A stretch of 26,422 nucleotides of DNA from Prevotella sp. CAG:1320 (GTDB taxonomy: Bacteria > Bacteroidota > Bacteroidia > Bacteroidales > Bacteroidaceae). The notes below the pieces were generated by a model that was not told the origin of the DNA, ran no database searches, and was given only the letters and a program-made list of their open reading frames with translations. The position numbers and the translations under genes are program-made. This document shows, piece by piece, positions 1-6,200 of the stretch (the stretch's first letter is position 1; each line of letters starts with the position of its first letter). The stretch is from assembly GCA_000435635.1 (NCBI GenBank), contig FR882153.1:54011-80432 (forward strand). Reading direction: 5' to 3'.

Positions 1-16
1 TATCATTTTTTTATCA

Positions 17-24
17 TACTTTTG
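17..24 (+). promoter_or_regulatory. Possible -7 box of dgt
   Basis: TACTTTTG fits the Bacteroidota -7 consensus TAnnTTTG. It ends only four bases before the dgt ATG at 29, so a transcript from it would start at or inside the start codon. It is therefore either a leaderless promoter or a chance match. The -33 region lies outside the window. Confidence 0.35.
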
Positions 25-28
25 TGGT

Positions 29-1366
29 ATGAATTGGAATCAACTTATCTCTAGCAAGCGATTGGGGCAGGAGCACTATCATGCCCTGCGCCATGATGAC
101 CGCTCGGAATTTAAGCGTGATCAAGACAGGATCATCTTTTCCGCGCCTTTCCGCAGGATGCAGAACAAGACGCAAGTGTTTCCTCTGCCAGGCTCTGTTT
201 TTGTCCATAACAGACTGACCCATAGCCTGGAAGTGTCATGCGTGGGCATGTCGTTAGGTAATGACGTGGCTCGTGAATTGAAGAAAAAACATCCAGAATT
301 GGCCTCGACTCTTTTTGAGGAAATAGGCACTATCGTGTCAACCGCTTGTTTGGCGCACGACATGGGCAATCCTCCTTTTGGCCATTCTGGGGAAAAAGCC
401 ATCCAGGCATTCTTCTTGGAGGGAAATGGTCGCTCGCTCAAGGAACAGGTGAATCCAGGCTTTTGGGACGACATCACTCATTTTGAAGGCAACGCTAATG
501 CTTTCAGGTTGTTGACCCACCAGTTTCAAGGCAGGCGCAAGGGGGGCTTCGTCATGACTTATTCGGTATTGGCCAGCGTGGTGAAATATCCTTTCGCCAG
601 CAGCGTGGCTAATAGGCATGGAAAGTTTGGATTTTTCTCCTCTGAGAGGGAATATTATGAACGGATAGCCGATGAATTGGGCATAATTCGTTTCTCTGAG
701 AAAGGAGACGCATCACGATATGCCCGTCATCCGTTGGTCTATTTGGTGGAGGCCGCTGATGATATTTGCTATGAAATCATGGACATAGAGGATGCCCATA
801 AGTTGAAGATATTGACTTACGAGGAAACTATGCGATTGCTGTTGGGATTTTTTGACCAAGAGACGCAATGCCATATCCTGGACAGGATACGTGCGGAAGG
901 CGTTGACGACGAGAATGAGCAAGTAGTGTATGCCCGTTCATGTGTTATCAACAGATTGGAAGCGGAATGCGTCAGGGTTTTTACCGAACATGAAGAGGAA
1001 ATCCTTTCCGGGACTTTTCAAGGAAGTCTTGTAGACAATATCGGCGAGCGTGAGAAAGAGGCTTATCGTGAATGTATGTCCGTCTCGAAGCGAAAGATAT
1101 ACCAAAGCAAGCCAGTGCTGGATGTAGAGTTGTCGGGTTATAAGATTATGGCTACGTTGATGGATGTGTTTGTGGAGGCGGCTAAAGCCCCCGACAAGTT
1201 CTATTCACGCCAGTTGATACAGCGGGTGAGTGACCAGTACGACATACACAACGAAAAGCTGGAAGACAGGGTGATGGCCGTGGTGGACTATATCAGCGGC
1301 ATGACGGACGTTTACGCGCTGGATATTTATCAGAAGATTAACGGTATCAGCCTTTCCATTATTTAA
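29..1366 (+). CDS. dgt: Deoxyguanosinetriphosphate triphosphohydrolase (dGTPase)
   Basis: HD-superfamily enzyme that hydrolyses dGTP (in some relatives other dNTPs) to the deoxynucleoside and triphosphate, a cytosolic control on dNTP pools. The metal-binding HD signature is visible: H65 in NRLTHSLEVS, H110-D111 in CLAHDMGNPPFGHSGE, and a later acidic helix ADDICYEIMDIEDAH at about 243-256. The N-terminal stretch FSAPFRRMQNKTQVFPLPG is typical of the family. At 445 aa the length is normal for the Bacteroidota form. The ATG at 29 is chosen because the conserved N-terminus begins there and the next in-frame Met (residue 44) would delete it. It stands alone on the + strand and converges on the acyltransferase operon. 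Family assignment is firm; substrate preference is inferred from homology. Confidence 0.93.
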   Translation: MNWNQLISSKRLGQEHYHALRHDDRSEFKRDQDRIIFSAPFRRMQNKTQVFPLPGSVFVHNRLTHSLEVSCVGMSLGNDVARELKKKHPELASTLFEEIGTIVSTACLAHDMGNPPFGHSGEKAIQAFFLEGNGRSLKEQVNPGFWDDITHFEGNANAFRLLTHQFQGRRKGGFVMTYSVLASVVKYPFASSVANRHGKFGFFSSEREYYERIADELGIIRFSEKGDASRYARHPLVYLVEAADDICYEIMDIEDAHKLKILTYEETMRLLLGFFDQETQCHILDRIRAEGVDDENEQVVYARSCVINRLEAECVRVFTEHEEEILSGTFQGSLVDNIGEREKEAYRECMSVSKRKIYQSKPVLDVELSGYKIMATLMDVFVEAAKAPDKFYSRQLIQRVSDQYDIHNEKLEDRVMAVVDYISGMTDVYALDIYQKINGISLSII

Positions 1367-1378
1367 CGGCTATGATAA

Positions 1379-1402
1379 AGGCCACGCCGTTGGGCGTGGC
1401 CT
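1379..1402. terminator. Hairpin between convergent operons
   Basis: A perfect 10-bp stem, AGGCCACGCC / GGCGTGGCCT, closes a GTTG loop just after the dgt stop codon. No long T-run follows on the + strand; on the minus strand the stem is followed by TTTATC. It probably acts as a shared terminator for dgt and for the minus-strand operon ending at 1485. Confidence 0.6.
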
Positions 1403-1484
1403 CTCACTATGTTGACAGTTGGCGACGATGTCGTTGTTTCTTTTTTTGGGCGCAGACTGTGGTTTTTCTCGCTAAAAGGGAGGG

Positions 1485-1898
1485 CTATAATAGCCTTTCC
1501 AAGCTTTGTCGATAGTTTTGCCAGAATATCAGCTTCTGCTCCGCTTTCTCCTTGTCCAGGAAACGGTTGAGTAGGGAATCGCTCAGCTGGGTGCTGAGCA
1601 AGAAGATATAATGGTCTACCAATTCGGCCTTCTCCTTTACGGTCTTCTTTTTGGGATATCCCCGCTTCGCGGTTTCTTGCGCCCACTGGTCGGCGTTCTC
1701 GTTTATCTTGGCGGCAGTGTTTTGCAAGTCGGCCTTGAAATCCTCTAGATACGCCTTTTCCTCTTCGGTCAGTTGGCTGGTCTGCAGCTCAGAGAGACTG
1801 ATTGTGTTTTGTTGCAGGGCGGAATTGTCCACAGACTGTGCCACGGCCGCAAAGGGCATGAAAGCCATGGCGATAATGAAAAACCTGAATTGTTTCAT
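1485..1898 (-). CDS. Small exported protein, function unknown
   Basis: 137 aa. The N-terminus MKQFRFFIIAMAFMPFAAVAQ is a clear Sec signal peptide with a likely cleavage after AVA. The mature part is short, highly charged and predicted helical (for example SQLTEEEKAYLEDFKADLQ and KAEQKLIFWQNYRQSLERLL). I see no lipobox and no catalytic motif, and I do not recognise the family. Its ATG overlaps the stop codon of the upstream N-acyltransferase as ATGA, which suggests translational coupling and a shared role with glycine-lipid synthesis or envelope function. That role is inferred from position only. Confidence 0.75.
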   Translation of the reverse strand: MKQFRFFIIAMAFMPFAAVAQSVDNSALQQNTISLSELQTSQLTEEEKAYLEDFKADLQNTAAKINENADQWAQETAKRGYPKKKTVKEKAELVDHYIFLLSTQLSDSLLNRFLDKEKAEQKLIFWQNYRQSLERLL

Positions 1899-2887
1899 GG
1901 CTGCTTCTCCTTATAGATAATATTATTAGCTCCGCTAGTGAAATATAGGGCTTCAGGGTGGTCCTTGATGAAACTGTTGATGTGGCGCACTCTTTTCTCT
2001 TCCAATATCTCGTCGATGGCGATGAGAATGCCCGTTTCCTCAACATCCCCGAAGCCATAGTTGATGCCAGTGCCGAAGAGTTTCATCGTGGGGCTGAGAT
2101 TCATGTAGGCGTTAACCAAAGGCGGAATGTTGTAACCTAACGCCCTTATCTCGCGGTTTAAGATGCGGTAGTCTTCCTTGAAGTCATCGGCGGTGAAGAT
2201 GGCGGCCAGTTCCTCTTCCGGGGTCTCGATAACCAGCGGTTTCATCGGTATTACCAGGTTTTCTTTGTCGTCGAAATGCTTTTTCAGGAAGTAGAGTATC
2301 ATGTCCCTGCCTTTGCGGATGTAGGAGGGGTACATGGTCATCTTGCCAAAGAAATACTTCAACTCGGGGTAAACCACCGTCAGCGCTCCCAATCCGTCCC
2401 AAAGATTATCCAGCGCGAAGATGCTTTTGGTGTTCTTTCTTACGTTCTGGTATTCCAAAGAGACGAACGAGCGACCCAGCTCCACGGTGTAAGGCATATA
2501 TTCCTTGAGGAACTTGTCAGAGAAATGGAACATGTGGCTAGTGGCCAAGATGGGTTGCCCTTGTTCGTTGAGCCGCCAGTCGCGCCCCAGCAGGTAGCGG
2601 TATCCACCTATTATCTCGTCGGCTTCCGGGTTCCACACTATCAGTTGCTTATAACAATTGTCTCCCCGGTCAAAGTCGTCAATGTCCATTGATAGGCCAG
2701 TGCCACCTCCAGCGGTGCGGAAGGCTATTTCGCGTAGACGGCCTATTTCGCGCATCACGTTGGGGGAATCGTTGTCGGTGACAATGTAAATCTCGTTATG
2801 ACTCTTGTTGGTCATGCGGAGTTGCTTTTCGGGAGTGAGCTCCCGTTTCAATAGTTCCTTGTCTACCGGCTGAATGATTTCTTCCAT
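1895..2887 (-). CDS. glsB: GlsB-like N-acyltransferase (glycine lipid synthesis)
   Basis: 330-aa member of the OlsB/GlsB group of GNAT-fold N-acyltransferases, often annotated as 'hemolysin-like'. In Bacteroides thetaiotaomicron GlsB transfers a 3-hydroxy fatty acyl chain to the amino group of glycine, making the lyso form of glycine lipid. The core is seen as LREIAFRTAGGGTGLSMDID (about residues 51-70), EIIGGYRYLLGRDW (about 91-104) and ELGRSFVSLEY (about 137-147), as expected for this family. The gene lies 12 bases downstream of the partner O-acyltransferase in one minus-strand operon, the pairing known for glsA/glsB. Its stop overlaps the start of the small exported protein. The acceptor amino acid is inferred from that pairing; an ornithine acceptor cannot be excluded. 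Confidence 0.82.
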   Translation of the reverse strand: MEEIIQPVDKELLKRELTPEKQLRMTNKSHNEIYIVTDNDSPNVMREIGRLREIAFRTAGGGTGLSMDIDDFDRGDNCYKQLIVWNPEADEIIGGYRYLLGRDWRLNEQGQPILATSHMFHFSDKFLKEYMPYTVELGRSFVSLEYQNVRKNTKSIFALDNLWDGLGALTVVYPELKYFFGKMTMYPSYIRKGRDMILYFLKKHFDDKENLVIPMKPLVIETPEEELAAIFTADDFKEDYRILNREIRALGYNIPPLVNAYMNLSPTMKLFGTGINYGFGDVEETGILIAIDEILEEKRVRHINSFIKDHPEALYFTSGANNIIYKEKQP

Positions 2888-2899
2888 ATCTTGGTTGGT

Positions 2900-3727
2900 T
2901 TATAATTCGTACACTTTGTCTTCCACGAATTTTGCCCATTCCATCGGCGTTTTGCTCTTGTCAAATGTCTGCCAAGGGATGGGCTTGCCTATGGACACCT
3001 TGAAAGTCTTGTGCACATTCAGGTACATCTCGTCCACCAGGAAAAGCATGGCAACGTTAAACTTCAGTTTGAGTGTTTTGCATAGGTTGGCAATCCTGTA
3101 GAAGCGTTCTGAGTTCTGCCCTGAGAAATGGATGGGCACCACGTCTCGTTGGTAAGCCACGCTTTTTACGATGAAGGTCTTTGTCCATGGTATGTCGTGT
3201 ATCTGCCCATTGATTTTCCGGCTGCACAGACCCGCGGGGAACATCAATATATGATTGTCTCCCTCGAAAGCCGCCTTGACCATGGCGGGGAAGTTGCGCC
3301 CGTTGTGCCCCGTCTTGTTGATGCCCACGCAGAGGGGAGCCAATCCGGGAAGGTTCATCAGCAAGTCGTTGACCAAGTAACGGAACCTGCCGTCGTAGTG
3401 CTTGCCGATGATGGAGCCCAAGGCTACGCCGTCCACTCCGCCCAACGGATGGTTGGAGACGAATGTATAGAGTTTTCCGTCGTCCTTGCGGGGCAGGTTC
3501 TCCAAGCCTTCCACTTGCAAGGTCATGTCGAGATAGCGCACGCACTCCTCCAGCCATTCCGTTCCGGTTATGCCTTTAGTCCGATAAAGGAAGTCGTTCA
3601 CTTGGTCTTCGTGAACAATGCGCTTGAGCCATGAGACGAGAAAATGTGGCACGAACTTGGCTTTCTTGCCCATCTTCCCTTTTAGGATTTGCTCAATGTC
3701 AACGGTCTTCTCTATGGGTTTCTCCAT
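2900..3727 (-). CDS. glsA: GlsA-like O-acyltransferase (PlsC-type)
   Basis: 275-aa membrane-associated acyltransferase of the lysophosphatidate acyltransferase superfamily. The GlsA role is to add a second fatty acid to the 3-hydroxyl of the N-acyl glycine made by GlsB, completing the diacylated glycine lipid. The catalytic block reads SNHPLGGVDG with H93 and D99, so five residues separate His and Asp rather than the classical four. A second block, FPAGLCSRK at 163-171, replaces the usual FPEGTRS. The start ATG at 3727 follows a promoter-like box by about 20 bases and is the first gene of the operon. PlsC-type activity on lysophosphatidate is the alternative reading; the adjacent glsB makes the GlsA role more likely. 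Confidence 0.8.
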   Translation of the reverse strand: MEKPIEKTVDIEQILKGKMGKKAKFVPHFLVSWLKRIVHEDQVNDFLYRTKGITGTEWLEECVRYLDMTLQVEGLENLPRKDDGKLYTFVSNHPLGGVDGVALGSIIGKHYDGRFRYLVNDLLMNLPGLAPLCVGINKTGHNGRNFPAMVKAAFEGDNHILMFPAGLCSRKINGQIHDIPWTKTFIVKSVAYQRDVVPIHFSGQNSERFYRIANLCKTLKLKFNVAMLFLVDEMYLNVHKTFKVSIGKPIPWQTFDKSKTPMEWAKFVEDKVYEL

Positions 3728-3749
3728 GTCTCTTTCATGAAACTAGTTG

Positions 3750-3757
3750 CAAAAGTA
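3750..3757 (-). promoter_or_regulatory. -7 box of the glsA-glsB operon
   Basis: Read on the minus strand this is TACTTTTG, matching TAnnTTTG. Transcription would begin near 3743, giving a leader of about 16 bases before the glsA ATG. A clear TTTG at -33 is not visible, but the region upstream is AT-rich. Confidence 0.5.
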
Positions 3758-4229
3758 ACGTAACTTTTTTAAATATGGCACATTTTGTATAAAAAATAAT
3801 CAATTTTTACGGATTTTGTTTGATTTCGTCATCTTGCCGCAATATCTTCTTCCTGCCCAGGGAAGCCTTGGCGTATCCATGCCGTTTCGCTTTATCCGCG
3901 AGCAGTCTCTTGGAACGCTTTTTCAAGACAGCCTGTGGATAAACCGCCAGAATTATGTAGGCAAATCCCTTTCTCTTACTGAATAAACTCCAAGAAGATA
4001 GTAGAAAAGTCTGTTCCACGTCGTGGAATGCGCTTTTTTAGCTACTTGCCCGCGTTTTTAAATTATTATCTTGCGTTTTCCCAACTAGGAGAAAAGATTT
4101 ATTTCTCATAGTGGAGACGATTTCCCTGTTGGCTGATTGCCCGCCTTTTGCGTGTTCCGCCAAAGTGGAGAGTTCGTTTTTGGGATAAAAAGCATGCCTT
4201 GAAAGGTTATTTTCAAGTATTTTGTGAAA
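3758..4229. other. Divergent intergenic region upstream of mraZ
   Basis: About 470 bases without a convincing gene. It contains a palindrome TTCCAC-GTC-GTGGAA (4014-4028) followed by a T6 run (4034-4039) on the + strand, a 6-bp hairpin GAGAAA/TTTCTC near 4090-4108, and a perfect 7-bp hairpin CTTGAAA/TTTCAAG (4198-4217) just before the MraZ boxes. Isolated TGGAG motifs occur at 4112 and 4166. A 70-codon minus-strand frame at 4019-3807 has no family resemblance or start signal and is not called. Confidence 0.5.
4014..4039 (+). terminator. Orphan terminator-like palindrome
   Basis: Six-bp stem TTCCAC/GTGGAA with loop GTC, then TGCGC and six Ts. No + strand gene ends here. It may insulate the dcw cluster from upstream readthrough, end a short untranslated transcript, or be a protein-binding palindrome. 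Confidence 0.35.
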
Positions 4230-4233
4230 AAAG

Positions 4234-4258
4234 TGGGGAAAAGTGGAGGGATATGGGG
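4234..4258 (+). promoter_or_regulatory. Three MraZ boxes (dcw operator)
   Basis: TGGGG at 4234, TGGAG at 4244 and TGGGG at 4254 are in exact 10-bp phase; the first two sit in identical AAAGTGG contexts. MraZ proteins are known to bind short TGGG-type direct repeats at 10-bp spacing upstream of their own gene and to regulate the dcw cluster. The boxes end 9 bases before the -7 box at 4268, so they cover the -33 zone, where bound MraZ would block RNA polymerase. Confidence 0.75.
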
Positions 4259-4267
4259 ATTTTTGTG

Positions 4268-4275
4268 TAACTTTG
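4268..4275 (+). promoter_or_regulatory. mraZ/dcw promoter -7 box
   Basis: TAACTTTG matches TAnnTTTG, with a predicted start near 4282 and a leader of about 23 bases. A recognisable -33 TTTG is absent; the MraZ boxes occupy that zone. An alternative pair, TTTG at 4262-4265 with TACATTAT at 4285-4292 (19-base spacer), would start about 6 bases before the ATG. Confidence 0.6.
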
Positions 4276-4304
4276 AAGCCGAATTACATTATAATGTATA
4301 TAGC

Positions 4305-4760
4305 ATGCGATTTCTGGGCAATATAGAAGCCAGGACTGACGCGAAAGGCAGGGCTTTCCTCCCGTCAGTATTCCGCAAGGCACTGCAAATGTCTGGCGAG
4401 GAAACATTGGTGCTCAGAAAAGACGTTTTCCAAGAATGTTTGGTGCTCTATCCGGAGTCGGTGTGGAACGAGCAATTGGATTTCCTGCGTTCCCGTCTTA
4501 ACCGTTGGAACGCTGAGCATCAACAGATTTACCGCACTTTTATAGCCGATGCCGTGTCCATTACACTGGACGGAAACGGCCGGTTCTTGATACCCAAAAG
4601 ACAAATGAAACTGGCGTGCATCGAGCAGGCCATACGTTTTATAGGAATGGGAGACACCATCGAGATATGGGCCAGCGAGGCAGAGAGTAAGGCGTTGCTG
4701 CCTTCCGATGAGTTCGGCAAGGCTTTGCAGGACGTCTTGGGCCGGGAAAAGGAAGATTGA
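4305..4760 (+). CDS. mraZ: Transcriptional regulator MraZ
   Basis: 151 aa, the usual family length (about 150). It has the two AbrB-like swapped-hairpin halves expected of MraZ: DAKGRAFLPSVFRK near residues 11-24 and DGNGRFLIPKRQM near 88-100. It forms ring-shaped oligomers and controls its own operon. The ATG at 4305 gives the canonical MRFLGNIEAR start. A longer frame from 4224 would translate the MraZ boxes and -7 box and is rejected. It is the first gene of the dcw cluster, with rsmH starting 10 bases after its stop. Confidence 0.93.
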   Translation: MRFLGNIEARTDAKGRAFLPSVFRKALQMSGEETLVLRKDVFQECLVLYPESVWNEQLDFLRSRLNRWNAEHQQIYRTFIADAVSITLDGNGRFLIPKRQMKLACIEQAIRFIGMGDTIEIWASEAESKALLPSDEFGKALQDVLGREKED

Positions 4761-4770
4761 TAGCAAGTAA

Positions 4771-5685
4771 ATGGTTACCATCGCAGATACATATCATGTG
4801 CCAGTACTCCTTCATGAGAGTATCGACGGACTGAATATCCAGCCCGGGGGCATCTATGTGGACGTCACTTTTGGAGGCGGAGGCCATTCCCGGGAAATAC
4901 TTGCCCGTCTGGAGGGGGATGCCCATCTTTACGGATTTGACCAGGACGCTGACGCCGAGGCCAACATTCCCCATGACAGGAGATTTACCTTCGTGCGCTC
5001 CAATTTCCGTTATCTTCGCAATTGGATGCGCTATTATGGCGTGGAGCGGATAGATGGCTTGCTGGCGGACCTTGGCGTGTCGAGCCACCACCTGGACGAT
5101 GCTTCCCGCGGCTTTTCTTTTCGCTTCGACGCCCCGTTGGATATGCGCATGAACAAAAGGGCAGGAGTCTCTGCCGCGGATGTCGTCAATGACTACGAGG
5201 AAGGCAGGCTGGCGGATGTGTTTTACCTTTATGGCGAATTGCGCGATTCCCGCCGTATCGCTTCCGCTATCGTGGAATGCCGCAAGCGGCAGCGCATCGT
5301 CACCACGCAAGATTTCCTGCAGGTCGTAAGCCCGCTTTTCAGAAGGGAACGGGAAAAGAAAGACTTGGCCAGGTTGTTCCAGGCCTTGCGCATAGAGGTG
5401 AACCACGAGATGGATGCCTTGAGGGAAATGCTGCAATCGGCTACTGAAGTGTTGAGGCCAGGAGGTCGGTTGGCGGTGATTACCTACCACTCGTTGGAAG
5501 ACCGAATAGTGAAGAATGTGATGAAAACAGGGAATTGCGAAGGAAAAGCCCTGAAAGATTTCTATGGTAGGGTGGAAACGCCATTTAAGTTGGTCAACAA
5601 CAAGGTGATAACGCCTTGCGAAGAGGAACAAGCCAACAATCCCAGGAGTAGAAGCGCAAAATTAAGAATAGCCGAGAAGAAATGA
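4771..5685 (+). CDS. rsmH: 16S rRNA (cytosine1402-N4)-methyltransferase
   Basis: RsmH (MraW) methylates N4 of C1402 in 16S rRNA using S-adenosylmethionine, tuning decoding at the P site. The 304 aa match the family. The SAM-binding loop is DVTFGGGGHS (31-40). Further signatures are HHLDDASRGFSFRFDAPLDMRM, the substrate-side block GGRLAVITYHSLEDRIVKN, and the C-terminal NPRSRSAKLRIAEK. Its final ATGA overlaps the start of the FtsL-like gene, so the two are translationally coupled. The position right after mraZ is the universal arrangement. Confidence 0.96.
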   Translation: MVTIADTYHVPVLLHESIDGLNIQPGGIYVDVTFGGGGHSREILARLEGDAHLYGFDQDADAEANIPHDRRFTFVRSNFRYLRNWMRYYGVERIDGLLADLGVSSHHLDDASRGFSFRFDAPLDMRMNKRAGVSAADVVNDYEEGRLADVFYLYGELRDSRRIASAIVECRKRQRIVTTQDFLQVVSPLFRREREKKDLARLFQALRIEVNHEMDALREMLQSATEVLRPGGRLAVITYHSLEDRIVKNVMKTGNCEGKALKDFYGRVETPFKLVNNKVITPCEEEQANNPRSRSAKLRIAEKK

Positions 5686-6200
5686 AAGAAGACGAGATAC
5701 ATGACATGAACGCCGCGGAACAAAACATGTTCAGTGGAGGAACCATGGAGGGAGAAGCGCGTGAGAACGCGGACGGACAATCCGACGTGTCCGCTGAAAA
5801 GCAAGCCACGACTTTGTCGGAAGCTATCGCCAAGCAGGCCGTTGAAGAGGAAAGGCCTTCCTCCTCCAGTTTCTCTTTGGCGAAGATATTGGGTGGCGAT
5901 ATTTGGTCCGCCCAGGTTATCCGCAAGCAGATATGGCTTATTGTCATCGTTGTCGTTTTCACCTTTATATATATAACGAACCGCTATCACGTGCAAAAAA
6001 GCCTTATTGAGATAGATCGGTTGAAAAAGGAATTGCAGGACGCTAAGTATAAAGCGCTTTCCAGTAGCAGCCAGATTACCGAGAAAAGCAGGGAGAGCAA
6101 AGTGCTGGAACAGTTGAGAGCCAACAAAGACTCCCTGTTGCACATGTCCACGCAGCCTCCATATATTATCAATATACCAGAAAATGAGCAAGTTCGATAA
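5682..6200 (+). CDS. ftsL: FtsL-like divisome protein
   Basis: 172-aa bitopic membrane protein: a long acidic cytoplasmic N-terminus (about 85 residues), one membrane helix IWLIVIVVVFTFIYITNRYH (about 85-104), then a periplasmic coiled-coil segment starting KSLIEIDRLKKELQDAKYKA. This is the layout of Bacteroidota FtsL, which bridges FtsQ to FtsW-FtsI. Sequence conservation in this family is poor, so the call rests on topology and on its place between rsmH and ftsI. The cytoplasmic tail is longer than in the Proteobacterial protein. It overlaps rsmH by 4 bases and ftsI by 17 bases. Confidence 0.82.
   Translation: MKEDEIHDMNAAEQNMFSGGTMEGEARENADGQSDVSAEKQATTLSEAIAKQAVEEERPSSSSFSLAKILGGDIWSAQVIRKQIWLIVIVVVFTFIYITNRYHVQKSLIEIDRLKKELQDAKYKALSSSSQITEKSRESKVLEQLRANKDSLLHMSTQPPYIINIPENEQVR

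Noticed and set aside
3807..4019. 70-codon minus-strand frame upstream of glsA
   Set aside because: Basic, unlike any known family, without promoter or start signal, and overlapping a palindrome.
4224..4304. N-terminal extension of mraZ by 27 codons
   Set aside because: It would translate the MraZ boxes and the promoter -7 box; the canonical MraZ N-terminus starts at the ATG at 4305.
4639..5631. 330-codon minus-strand frame opposite mraZ/rsmH
   Set aside because: Antisense shadow of rsmH, with no family features and low-complexity His/Pro/Gln composition.
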